Source of the DNA: Lysobacteraceae bacterium
GTDB taxonomy: Bacteria; Pseudomonadota; Gammaproteobacteria; Xanthomonadales; Xanthomonadaceae
Assembly: GCA_003449515.1 (NCBI GenBank)
Contig: DMHI01000009.1
Location: forward strand, 1-16,392
DNA: 16,392 nt
Reading direction: 5' to 3'
The position numbers were made by a program, and so were the translations under genes. Within the stretch, counting starts at the first letter, position 1. Each line of letters opens with the position of its first letter. The notes below the pieces were generated by a model. It made no database searches. It worked only from the letters and a program-made list of their open reading frames with translations, and had not been told where the DNA came from. This document shows positions 7,857-14,399 of the stretch, one piece after another.

Positions 7857-7860
7857 GGAG
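7857..7860 (+). promoter_or_regulatory. Shine-Dalgarno that decides the sbtA start
   Basis: GGAG lies six bases before the ATG at 7867. An earlier in-frame ATG at 7852 has no such site and would sit only about three bases after the predicted transcription start, so 7867 is preferred. Confidence 0.5.
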
Positions 7861-7866
7861 AATCCG

Positions 7867-8865
7867 ATGTCGGTTGTTCTGGAGTTCACGACGATCTTCG
7901 TCGAGCAGTTGCAAAGCCCCACCCTGGCCTTTCTGCTGGGGGGCATGCTGCTGGCGGCCCTGGGCAGCCGACTGGAAATCCCGGACGCGGTCTACCAGTT
8001 CATCGTGCTCGTGCTGTTGCTGAAGATCGGCATCGGTGCCGGCATGGCGATCCGCGAGGCCGATCTGGCCGACATGGCCCTGCCGGCTCTGGCCGCGGCC
8101 GGGCTTGGCGTGGCGATCGTGCTGCTGGCGCGCGTGACCCTGGTGGCACTGCCCGGATTGCGGCGCGAGGACGGGCTGGCCACCGCCGGGCTGTTCGGCG
8201 CCGTCTCGGCCTCCACCCTTGCCGCTGGCATGGTGATGATGGACGAGGCTGGTCGCAGCTATGAAGCCTGGGTGCCGGCGCTGTATCCGTTCATGGACAT
8301 CCCCGCGCTGCTGACCGCCATCGTGCTGGCGCAGATGGCGCGCGCGCGCGCGGGCGGCGGCGGGGCGGTGAACATCCGCCGTCTGCTCATCGATGCCCTG
8401 CGCGGTTCGGCGCTGTCGGCCCTGCTCCTGGGCGTTGTCCTGGGGATGCTGGCGCGGCCCGATCCGGTCTATGCCAGCTTCTACGATCCGCTGTTCCGGG
8501 GCTTTCTTTCGATCCTGATGCTGGTCATGGGCATGGAGGCGTATGCCCGTCTCGCCGAATTGCGCGGCGTGGCGCATGTCTATGCCGTATATGGCATCGT
8601 GGCCCCCTTCGTGCATGGCGCGCTGGGGTTTGCGGCCGGCTACGGGCTGCACCTGCTGACCGGTTTTTCGGCCGGTGGGGCCGTCATGCTGGCGGTGATG
8701 GCCGCGTCCTCCTCGGACATCTCGGGCCCGCCCACCCTGCGCATGGCCATTCCGCAGGCCAACCCGGCGGTCTACATCGGCACGTCGACTGGACTGGGCA
8801 CGCCGGTGGCGTTGCTGTCGATTCCGCTGTGGATGGCCCTGGCCGAGATGGTATTCACTCCCTGA
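7867..8865 (+). CDS. sbtA: SbtA-family sodium-dependent bicarbonate permease
   Basis: A 332 aa inner-membrane transporter of the SbtA (DUF897) family. Cyanobacterial SbtA is a Na+/HCO3- symporter of the CO2-concentrating mechanism. The sequence shows two related halves with about ten hydrophobic segments. Recognisable family blocks are FVEQLQSPTLAFLLGGMLLA near the N-terminus, GLFGAVSASTLAAGM, SYEAWVPALYPFMDIPALLT, the inter-half cytoplasmic linker rich in Arg/Gly, and in the second half ASSSDISGPPTLRMAIPQAN followed by VYIGTSTGLGTPVALL. These resemble cyanobacterial SbtA strongly at the N-terminus and in the first half. The stop is 13 bp before the SbtB-like gene, so the two form an operon. 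No carbonic anhydrase or RuBisCO gene lies in the window, so the role may be bicarbonate supply for anaplerosis or pH balance rather than autotrophy. Transport of another anion cannot be excluded. Confidence 0.85.
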   Translation: MSVVLEFTTIFVEQLQSPTLAFLLGGMLLAALGSRLEIPDAVYQFIVLVLLLKIGIGAGMAIREADLADMALPALAAAGLGVAIVLLARVTLVALPGLRREDGLATAGLFGAVSASTLAAGMVMMDEAGRSYEAWVPALYPFMDIPALLTAIVLAQMARARAGGGGAVNIRRLLIDALRGSALSALLLGVVLGMLARPDPVYASFYDPLFRGFLSILMLVMGMEAYARLAELRGVAHVYAVYGIVAPFVHGALGFAAGYGLHLLTGFSAGGAVMLAVMAASSSDISGPPTLRMAIPQANPAVYIGTSTGLGTPVALLSIPLWMALAEMVFTP

Positions 8866-8878
8866 CCCGAGGCGCGAC

Positions 8879-9193
8879 ATGACCCATCCAGCGGTCAAGC
8901 TGACCATCATCGCCGAGCGCCTGCTCAAGCCCGAGATCGAGACGCTTCTTTCCGAGGCCGGGCTGCACGGCTGGTCGATCTTTCCCGGCGGCGGTCGAGG
9001 CGTCCACGGCGTTCACCGCTCGCAAGCGGCCCAGCTCGTGCGTGAATTCGCCATCGTCAAGATCGAGGTGGTGCTGCGCGACCGCGCTGTCGCCGAACGC
9101 ATCGCCGAGGTGCTGACGAACGACACCATGGCCGAACAGCCGGGCCTGGTCTGGCTCGAACCGGTCGAGGTCTGGCGCATCTCGAAGTTCTGA
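8879..9193 (+). CDS. sbtB: SbtB-like PII-family regulatory protein
   Basis: A 104 aa protein with the PII-like ferredoxin-fold pattern. It opens with VKLTIIAERLLKPEIETLLS, has a Gly-rich loop GGGRGVHGVHR at the T-loop position, then a second repeat FAIVKIEVVLRDRAVAERIAEVL, and ends in a strand VWLEPVEVWRIS. In cyanobacteria SbtB binds adenine nucleotides including cAMP and c-di-AMP and gates SbtA from the cytoplasmic side. A similar role here is inferred from the 13 bp spacing behind sbtA and the good GAGG Shine-Dalgarno six bases before the ATG. The C-terminal CGPEGC loop that gives many cyanobacterial SbtB proteins a redox-controlled nucleotide hydrolase is missing: the protein has no cysteine and stops soon after the last strand. 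It could also be called a generic PII-like or DUF190-type protein, but the neighbour makes SbtB the best reading. Confidence 0.78.
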   Translation: MTHPAVKLTIIAERLLKPEIETLLSEAGLHGWSIFPGGGRGVHGVHRSQAAQLVREFAIVKIEVVLRDRAVAERIAEVLTNDTMAEQPGLVWLEPVEVWRISKF

Positions 9194-9268
9194 TCGTCGC
9201 AGCCCGGTTGGCGTCAGCGATCAGGAATCCGCGGGCGGGCCGATGACGGGCCGCCTCGGCGCTTCGAC

Positions 9269-9291
9269 AAGGCCCGGCAGTGCCGGGCCTT
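9269..9291. terminator. Perfect hairpin between sbtB and the S9 peptidase gene
   Basis: AAGGCCCGGC (9269-9278) and GCCGGGCCTT (9282-9291) form a perfect 10 bp stem with loop AGT, in the gap between two convergent genes. Each strand ends in only two Ts, so it is a plausible but weak bidirectional terminator. Confidence 0.55.
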
Positions 9292-9305
9292 CCGCTGTCC
9301 GTCTG

Positions 9306-11411
9306 TCACCTCGCGGGTGCCGCCTCCCAGCGATCCAGCCAGCTCTCCAGCTCGCGGTAGAAGGTGCGGCTGTTCTCGCCACCCAAGATCCAGTGGTTCT
9401 CGTTCGGGAACACCAGCAGCCGGCTCTCGACCTGCTGGCGCTGCAGCAGCGACCAGTATTCGATGACGTTGTTCAGCGGCACGCGGTAGTCGAGTTCGCC
9501 GATGGTCACCAGCACTGGCGTCTTGAAGTTCGCCGCCTTCAGCATCGGGTTCTGCGTGACCCAGGCACCGCCGCGTTCCCACACCGGGCCGCCGGCATTC
9601 ACCTCGCGGTGGTAGATGCTGTCCGAGCTGCCCCACTGCGACTCGGCGTTGACCAGGCCGGCGTGGCTCACGAGGCAGCGGTAGCGCGTGGTGGTGCCCT
9701 GCAGCCAGTTGGCGAGGTGGCCGCCGTAGCTGGCACCGCCGGCGCACTGGCGGTTGCCATCGATGAAGCCGAAGCGCTCGATGGCGACATCGGCCGCCTG
9801 GTTGATCTCGTTGGCCGGGCCCTCGAACGGATCGCCCTGGATGCCCTGCGCGAAGGCCGCGCCGAAGCCGGTCGAGCCGGTGTAGTTGGTCAGCAGCACC
9901 ACGCGGTCGGTGCCGGCGATCAGGTGGTAGTTCCAGCGCACGAAGAAGGTGTCGCGCCACATGATGTGCGGGCCGCCGTGGATCAGCACGAACAGCGGGT
10001 ACTCCTTCGACGGGTCGAAGCCCGCCGGACGCACCAGCATGTTGTGGATACGCGCGCCACGCTCGCTCTCGAACCAGAAATGCTCGACCGGCGGCAGATC
10101 GAGCGTCGCGGCCTTGCCGCTGTTGAACGCGGTGAGCGCGCGGTGGCCGCCGCGCGGCTCGATCCGCACCACTTCCGGCGGGTTCACCGCGCTGTCGAAG
10201 TTGGCCACCAGCACGCCGCGGGCACCGTCGGCCACCTGCAGGCCGGTGTAGACGCCGCGGTCCATGTCGAAGGCGCGGCGTGCCAGCGCGTCGCCGATGC
10301 GCGCGGTGAAGACCTTCTCGTGGCCGTCCTCTTCGGCGGTCATCCACAGCGTGCGGCTGTCGGCGTCGATGCCGAAGCTCGAGACGGCGAGATCGTTCGG
10401 CAGTGCGACGGTGGTGCCGCGGGTCATCGCCGGCCAGGCGAAGGTGGCGAGGTGGGTCGGCTGGTAGACCTTCTCGCCGCGCGGCGTGACCTGCGCGACG
10501 AGACCACGGCCGTCGGCACTGAACTGCGGGCGGCCGAAGCTGTCCTGCGCCGCCAGCGTGCCGTCGCCGGTCAGGCGCGTGGCCTCACCGCCGCCGGCCG
10601 GCACGCGGTAGAGGTCGGTGTGGGTGTTGGCGAAGGCGGCGCGATGCCGGTTCACGGTGGCCGCGAACACCACGTTCTTGCCGTCGGGCGTCCAGGTGGC
10701 GTCGATCTCTTCGCCGGTGTCGGTGAATCGACCGCCGAAGCCGGGCTGCTTCACCAGTTCCGAGCCGGCCAGCAGATCCTTGGCTTCACCGCCACCCGTG
10801 GGGACAACGAACAGCCGCTGCTGGCGGTCGTCCAGCCAGCGGTCCCAGTTGCGGATCGGGAAGCCGGTGTAGATGCGCACGTTGTCCTTGCGCGCCTTGC
10901 GCTCGGCGGCGATGCGCACGTTGTCGGCGTCGTTCATCGTGCCGGGGAACACCGTGCTGACGAACAGGATCCGCGTGCCGTCGGGCGAGAACTGCGGCGT
11001 GCGCGCACCGGTCGAGATCGAGGTGACGCGGCGCGGCTCGCCACCTTGGCGGAGATCGAGCACGTAGACCTGCGGCACGCTGTCGCCTTCGCGCTGCACG
11101 GTGAAGGCGAGCTGCGAACCATCGGGGCTGAAGCTCGGTGCGGCCTCGGCCGCGCGGCTGAAGGTGAGCTGGCGTGGTTCGCCATCGCGGCCGGTGGGCA
11201 GCAGCCAGAGGTCGGCACTCTGCTCGGCCGGGTCGTAGGCCGGCTGCGTGGCGACCACCGCCGCCAGGCGACCGTCCGGCGACAGCGCCGGCGCCGACAG
11301 GCGGGTGAAGGTCCAGAGGTCCTCGTGGGTGATCGGGCGTCCCGCCGCGTGGGCGAGGGTTGTCGCGGCCAGCGCGAGGGCGGCGGCGAGGGCGGGGCGG
11401 AACAGGCGCAT
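9306..11411 (-). CDS. Secreted S9-family prolyl-oligopeptidase-type peptidase
   Basis: A 701 aa exported serine peptidase of family S9 (acylaminoacyl-peptidase/dipeptidyl-peptidase type) that cleaves short peptides, probably in the periplasm. The N-terminus is a signal peptide, MRLFRPALAAALALAATTLAHA, with a cut expected near residue 22. Residues of about 25-420 form a TolB/WD40-like beta-propeller with repeated FSPDG-type strands (SFSPDGSQLAF, QFSPDGTRILF, TWTPDGKNVVF). The alpha/beta-hydrolase domain follows: the oxyanion region VLIHGGPHIMW, nucleophile Ser561 in GGASYGGH, Asp641 in GELDYRVPL and His673 in NENHWILG. All three triad residues are present, so it should be active. The ATG at 11411 directly precedes the signal peptide, with a weak Shine-Dalgarno. 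It is divergent from rluF across about 160 bp. The exact substrate preference cannot be told from sequence. Confidence 0.92.
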   Translation of the reverse strand: MRLFRPALAAALALAATTLAHAAGRPITHEDLWTFTRLSAPALSPDGRLAAVVATQPAYDPAEQSADLWLLPTGRDGEPRQLTFSRAAEAAPSFSPDGSQLAFTVQREGDSVPQVYVLDLRQGGEPRRVTSISTGARTPQFSPDGTRILFVSTVFPGTMNDADNVRIAAERKARKDNVRIYTGFPIRNWDRWLDDRQQRLFVVPTGGGEAKDLLAGSELVKQPGFGGRFTDTGEEIDATWTPDGKNVVFAATVNRHRAAFANTHTDLYRVPAGGGEATRLTGDGTLAAQDSFGRPQFSADGRGLVAQVTPRGEKVYQPTHLATFAWPAMTRGTTVALPNDLAVSSFGIDADSRTLWMTAEEDGHEKVFTARIGDALARRAFDMDRGVYTGLQVADGARGVLVANFDSAVNPPEVVRIEPRGGHRALTAFNSGKAATLDLPPVEHFWFESERGARIHNMLVRPAGFDPSKEYPLFVLIHGGPHIMWRDTFFVRWNYHLIAGTDRVVLLTNYTGSTGFGAAFAQGIQGDPFEGPANEINQAADVAIERFGFIDGNRQCAGGASYGGHLANWLQGTTTRYRCLVSHAGLVNAESQWGSSDSIYHREVNAGGPVWERGGAWVTQNPMLKAANFKTPVLVTIGELDYRVPLNNVIEYWSLLQRQQVESRLLVFPNENHWILGGENSRTFYRELESWLDRWEAAPAR

Positions 11412-11573
11412 GCGGGGTCCCGGTGGGTGGAGAACCTGTGAGCATCGCCGAAACCGTCGTCGTCGCGCATGGAGGCCGGGTGAAGCCGGCGGCCGTGCCG
11501 GGGTTGCGCCGGTTCAGGTGCTGCCGCGGCCGAGCGCGTATCCTGCGCGCCCTTTTCCTTTCGGCACGCAGCG

Positions 11574-12293
11574 ATGCGCCTGAACAAACACCTCTCCGAG
11601 GCGGGCTACTGCTCGCGCCGCGAAGCCGACCGCCTGATCGGCGAAGGTCGCGTCACCGTCAACGGCCTCCGCGCCCGCGTTGGCGCCGAGCTGGGCGAAG
11701 GCGACAAGGTCGCCGTCGATGGCCAGAACGTCGCCCAGCGCGCCGCCGGCGCGCCCAACAAGCGCCGCCACGTCTACATCGCCTACCACAAGCCGGTCGG
11801 CGTCACCTGCACGACCGAGGCCGACGTCGCCGGCAACATCGTCGAGGCCATCGGCCACGAGCAGCGCATCTTCCCGATCGGCCGCCTCGACAAGGACAGC
11901 GAAGGCCTGATCCTGCTGACCAGCAACGGCGACATCGTCAACGAGATCCTGCGCGCCGAGAACAGCAAGGAGAAGGAGTATCTCGTCGGCGTCAACAAGG
12001 ACGTGACCGAGTCTTTCCTGCGCGGCATGGCCAAGGGTGGCATCGCCATGCACGGCCAGACCACGCTGCCGTGCAAGGTGGCGAAGATCGGCCCCGTGGG
12101 CTTCCGCATCGTGCTGACGCAAGGCCTCAACCGGCAGATCCGCCTGATGTGCACGCACTTCGGCTACCGCGTGAAGCGGCTGTTCCGCAGCCGCATCGTC
12201 AACATCCAGATCGGCCATCTGAAGCCGGGCCAATGGCGCAACCTCAGCGACGCCGAGCTCAGAGGCCTGCTGCCGAATCGCACCGAGTGGTGA
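11574..12293 (+). CDS. rluF: 23S rRNA pseudouridine synthase, RluF type
   Basis: A 239 aa pseudouridine synthase of the RsuA/RluB/E/F family. E. coli RluF modifies U2604 of 23S rRNA (and tRNA-Tyr position 35). An N-terminal S4 RNA-binding domain (MRLNKHLSEAGYCSRREADR, VTVNG; residues 1-60) precedes the catalytic domain. The catalytic Asp106 lies in FPIGRLDKDSEGLILLTSNG, followed by ENSKEKEYLVGV and GLNRQIRLMCTHFGYRVKRL. The ENSKEKEYLV and MCTHFGY blocks fit RluF better than RsuA or RluB. The basic C-terminal tail found in the longer E. coli protein is absent, and the protein ends soon after GQWRNLSDAELRGLL. The ATG at 11574 begins exactly at the S4 domain. There is no clear Shine-Dalgarno. 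A strong terminator lies 38 bases past the stop. Confidence 0.92.
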   Translation: MRLNKHLSEAGYCSRREADRLIGEGRVTVNGLRARVGAELGEGDKVAVDGQNVAQRAAGAPNKRRHVYIAYHKPVGVTCTTEADVAGNIVEAIGHEQRIFPIGRLDKDSEGLILLTSNGDIVNEILRAENSKEKEYLVGVNKDVTESFLRGMAKGGIAMHGQTTLPCKVAKIGPVGFRIVLTQGLNRQIRLMCTHFGYRVKRLFRSRIVNIQIGHLKPGQWRNLSDAELRGLLPNRTEW

Positions 12294-12330
12294 GGCGCTG
12301 ATCGCGCGCGGCGCGAACGGCACAACGTCG

Positions 12331-12361
12331 AACGGCGGCCCGAAGGCCGCCGTTTTCCTTT
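12331..12361 (+). terminator. Intrinsic terminator of rluF
   Basis: AACGGCGGCC (12331-12340), loop CGAA, and GGCCGCCGTT (12345-12354) make a perfect 10 bp stem, followed by TTCCTTT. It lies between convergent genes and could also help end the metal-cluster transcript on the other strand, although that side lacks a T-run. Confidence 0.85.
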
Positions 12362-12389
12362 CCCGAGGGCCGGGTGGCCTTGGCGCGAT

Positions 12390-12818
12390 TCAGAGCAGCG
12401 CCGGCAGCAGGAACGCGAACACCGCGCTGGCCACCGTCGCCACCACCGAGACCACATACAGACCGATCGACCAGCGCCGCAGCCGCGTGCAGGCGCGAGC
12501 CAGCGCCGGATCGGCCGGGCAGGGCGCGTGGCGTGCCCGCCACAGCAGTGCGCCGGCCACGACCAGCGCGAGCACGGCGACGCTGAACACCAGGCCCTTG
12601 TGCTCCGACAGCCAGATCAGTTGCGGCACGGCAGTGACCAGGCTGGCCAGTGCCGCGCCCGCGCCCAGACTCACCATCGCCGCCGGCAGCACGCAGCAGA
12701 CCAGCGCACCGGCGCTGGCGAGCAGGGCACCCAACGCACCCCAGAGGCTCTGCTTGCCGGGCGCGAGCAGCTCGTGCGCGCCGCCTGCTGGGTGGGCGTG
12801 GCGGGCGTCAGTCGCCAC
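12390..12818 (-). CDS. MerT-like inner-membrane metal transport protein
   Basis: A 142 aa membrane protein with the architecture of MerT, the mercuric-ion inner-membrane carrier. The first hydrophobic segment holds a vicinal cysteine pair, LVCCVLP at Cys41-Cys42. A second hydrophobic segment follows (about 76-93), then a cytoplasmic-type loop with Cys100 and Cys110, then a third segment (about 117-140). MerT has the same pattern of CC in helix 1 and two cysteines in the loop after helix 2. The N-terminal 20 residues contain several His (His7, His9, His15). The gene starts with GTG at 12818, preceded by GAGG at six bases, and overlaps the end of the upstream MerP-like gene by 11 bases. This implies translational coupling and a functional partnership. 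No merA reductase or merR is present, so the metal need not be mercury. Confidence 0.7.
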   Translation of the reverse strand: MATDARHAHPAGGAHELLAPGKQSLWGALGALLASAGALVCCVLPAAMVSLGAGAALASLVTAVPQLIWLSEHKGLVFSVAVLALVVAGALLWRARHAPCPADPALARACTRLRRWSIGLYVVSVVATVASAVFAFLLPALL

Positions 12819-13155
12819 CGCCCACCTCGGCGCGCAGGGCCGCCACCGTGGTGTCGACGCGTTCGATCTTCACCACGGTGTAGCCCGCATCGGTGAGCAG
12901 ACGCGTTGCGACAGCGTCGGCGATGTCCTGGCCGTCCTTCAGATCGACCGCGACGAGGCGGTTTTCAAGGCTCACCAGCACGTCGCCAGCGGCAGCTTGC
13001 TTCTCGAAAGCCGACTTGATGCCGTGCGCGCAGAACGAGCAGACGAGTCCGTTGACTTCGATCTTCAGGGTGGTGGCGAATGCGGATGCGGGGAGAACGC
13101 TGGCCAGCGTGATGGCGAGCGCCGCAGCGAGGGAGTGGAAGGTCATGCGGTTCAT
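12808..13155 (-). CDS. Periplasmic heavy-metal-associated (MerP-like) protein
   Basis: A 115 aa exported protein with a signal peptide (residues 1-27, cut near PASAFA) and one heavy-metal-associated domain. The metal-binding motif is NGLVCSFCAHGIKSAF with Cys39 and Cys42, followed by the beta-alpha-beta pattern VLVSLENRLVAVDLKDG and LLTDAGYTVVKIE typical of MerP/CopZ folds. Canonical sites read GMTCxxC. Here Leu-Val replaces Met-Thr and Phe sits next to the second Cys, so specificity may differ. The ATG at 13155 has AAGGAA five bases upstream, which supports this start over the ATG at 13146. The gene lies 31 bp behind the barrel-protein gene and overlaps the MerT-like gene by 11 bases. It likely binds a soft metal ion in the periplasm and passes it to or from the MerT-like protein. 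Confidence 0.8.
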   Translation of the reverse strand: MNRMTFHSLAAALAITLASVLPASAFATTLKIEVNGLVCSFCAHGIKSAFEKQAAAGDVLVSLENRLVAVDLKDGQDIADAVATRLLTDAGYTVVKIERVDTTVAALRAEVGGGD

Positions 13156-13186
13156 GGGAATTCCTTGGATTGGGGAGGCGTTCGCG

Positions 13187-13831
13187 TCAGAAGTTGATCA
13201 TCAGGCCGGCGAGGGGCTCGCCGTTCTCGTCGGCACCCACTTCCAGCCACCACGTCGGGGTGAAGAAACGCAGGATGGCCTGGGCCATCACGCCCGATTC
13301 CGCAGCGTTGGTGGTGTGCGTTCCGCGCACCACGATCCAGGTGGCGAGCCGGTCGATGTCGTGCTCGTAGGGCGCCCAGCCGATCGTGGCCACGTCCATC
13401 CGGTGCGACCAGCCGTCGCCCTCGTAGAGATCGCTGTTGAAGGCGGTGTAGATGCGCCGCGTTTCGTAGTCGAGCTGCAGGCCGACATGCGGTGAGAAGC
13501 CGCTGCCGAGGCGGGTGCGGGCATGGCCCACGCCGCCCCAGATGAAGGCATTGCCCTGTGCGGTGGGGAAGTTCCAGCGGTGCGCGAGGTGGGCGACGCG
13601 CACGTACTCGATGTCGAGTTCGCCGGTGCGTGCGAGCCCGTCGTAACGGATCGTGCCAACGCTGCTGGACCAGCGGAAGGTGTGCGAGTGGGTCAGACGG
13701 ACGTGATGGCCATCGGCATGGGTATCGGCTCGCATCACGGTGCCGCCCGTGTAGGTGATGGGGCGGGCGAGGGTGGGTGGGGCGATGGCCAGCACAGCCA
13801 ACGCCGCCGCCAGCGACAAACGGAGGGTCAT
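13187..13831 (-). CDS. Uncharacterised exported protein, probable outer-membrane beta-barrel
   Basis: I do not recognise the family. The 214 aa protein has a clear signal peptide, MTLRLSLAAALAVLAIAPPTLA, cut near residue 22. Just after it is a His-rich patch, HADGHHVRLTHSHTF. The rest alternates polar and hydrophobic/aromatic residues in short strands separated by turns rich in Gly, Asp and Asn (IWGGVGHARTRLGSGF, VGLQLDYETRRIYTAF, WLEVGADENG), with almost no long helix. The C-terminus is LAGLMINF, ending in the terminal Phe favoured by the outer-membrane assembly machinery. An outer-membrane barrel or porin is therefore the best inference. The ATG at 13831 has AGGA six bases upstream. Its position between two metal-binding proteins and its His patch suggest a part in moving or sensing a metal at the outer membrane. 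It has no cysteine. Confidence 0.6.
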   Translation of the reverse strand: MTLRLSLAAALAVLAIAPPTLARPITYTGGTVMRADTHADGHHVRLTHSHTFRWSSSVGTIRYDGLARTGELDIEYVRVAHLAHRWNFPTAQGNAFIWGGVGHARTRLGSGFSPHVGLQLDYETRRIYTAFNSDLYEGDGWSHRMDVATIGWAPYEHDIDRLATWIVVRGTHTTNAAESGVMAQAILRFFTPTWWLEVGADENGEPLAGLMINF

Positions 13832-13870
13832 GGAGTTTCCTGATTCTGGGATGCGGCGCGCGGCCGCAGG

Positions 13871-13887
13871 GGCACCCGTGGGGTGCC
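13871..13887. other. Hairpin in the 70 bp gap inside the metal cluster
   Basis: GGCACCC (13871-13877), loop GTG, and GGGTGCC (13881-13887) form a perfect 7 bp stem between the first and second genes of the minus-strand cluster. Without a T-run it is not a good terminator. It could be an RNA processing or stability element that sets different levels for the first gene and the rest. Confidence 0.35.
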
Positions 13888-13901
13888 GCGTTCTCGACAG
13901 A

Positions 13902-14297
13902 TCAGGCGGCGATGGGCGGCCGCTGCGGCGGCGCGGTGGCGAGGCTGTGAAAGCGCTCGATGTTTGCGGGTAGAACGGCCGCCGGAGCGTGGCGGCTGGC
14001 GTTGGCGGCAGGTGTGCTCAGGGCCGCGAACGACACCGAACAGACCCAGAGGCACAGGCCGGTGCATTCTGTTTCATCACCGGCAGGCCCATCCGGCGTC
14101 GGCGCCGGGTGGCAGGGTGGAGCGGTGGGATTTGCCGGGATGGCCTCGAACGCCGCCACGGCCTGCGCCCGCTCGCCGGCACTCGCGAGCTCATGCAGGG
14201 CCGCCATCGCACCAACGGCGAGCACCTGGGCGAGCAGTGCGGCCACCAGCAGCAGGTGCAGGGCAGGGCGCAGGGCGTTGGCGGCAAGGGCGGGCAT
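13902..14297 (-). CDS. Small exported Cys/His protein, CopL/DUF2946-like
   Basis: A 131 aa protein, first in the minus-strand metal cluster. A hydrophobic N-terminal segment (residues 12-34, ending AMAALHE) is a signal peptide or anchor. The middle carries a possible metal site: Cys62-His63, then Cys78, Cys82 and Cys86 in ECTGLCLWVCS. The tail is Ala/Pro-rich and low-complexity. The layout, a short export signal, clustered Cys/His and a disordered Ala/Pro tail, resembles DUF2946 and CopL-type proteins found at the head of copper operons, but the match is by composition rather than by a diagnostic motif. No Shine-Dalgarno precedes the ATG at 14297. The 70 bp gap to the next gene contains a hairpin. 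The exported location and soft-ligand cluster point to periplasmic metal binding or sensing. Confidence 0.5.
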   Translation of the reverse strand: MPALAANALRPALHLLLVAALLAQVLAVGAMAALHELASAGERAQAVAAFEAIPANPTAPPCHPAPTPDGPAGDETECTGLCLWVCSVSFAALSTPAANASRHAPAAVLPANIERFHSLATAPPQRPPIAA

Positions 14298-14364
14298 CGG
14301 GGCTCGAGTCTACCCGAGCGCCGACCCGGCCTGAACCGGAAAGTTCCGCCGGTAGCCAAAAAAG

Positions 14365-14393
14365 TTGGCTTTCGTCAAGAAAAGGTTTATGGT
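14365..14393 (+). promoter_or_regulatory. Promoter of the cold-shock gene
   Basis: TTGGCT (14365-14370) and TATGGT (14388-14393) are spaced by 17 bases, and each matches four of six sigma-70 positions. The stretch is unusually AT-rich for this window, with A-runs on both sides. Transcription would start near 14400, about 150 bases before the cold-shock ATG. On the opposite strand TTGACG (reverse of 14373-14378) could serve as a -35 for the metal cluster, but its -10 is poor. Confidence 0.55.
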
Positions 14394-14399
14394 CGCTCC

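Noticed and set aside
7558..8928. Long minus-strand frame across sbtA
   Set aside because: It is rich in Arg, Gln and His without family motifs, and it overlaps the SbtA frame, which has clear family blocks.
9243..11441. 732-codon plus-strand open frame opposite the S9 peptidase
   Set aside because: The minus strand has the signal peptide, propeller repeats and full catalytic triad. The long opposite frame is a by-product of high GC content.
11514..12323. 269-codon minus-strand frame opposite rluF
   Set aside because: The plus frame has the S4 domain and the catalytic Asp block of RluF; the minus frame has none.
12390..13155. Classical mercury-resistance operon
   Set aside because: No merA, merR or merC appears within the window, the CxxC context is atypical, and two extra exported genes belong to the cluster.
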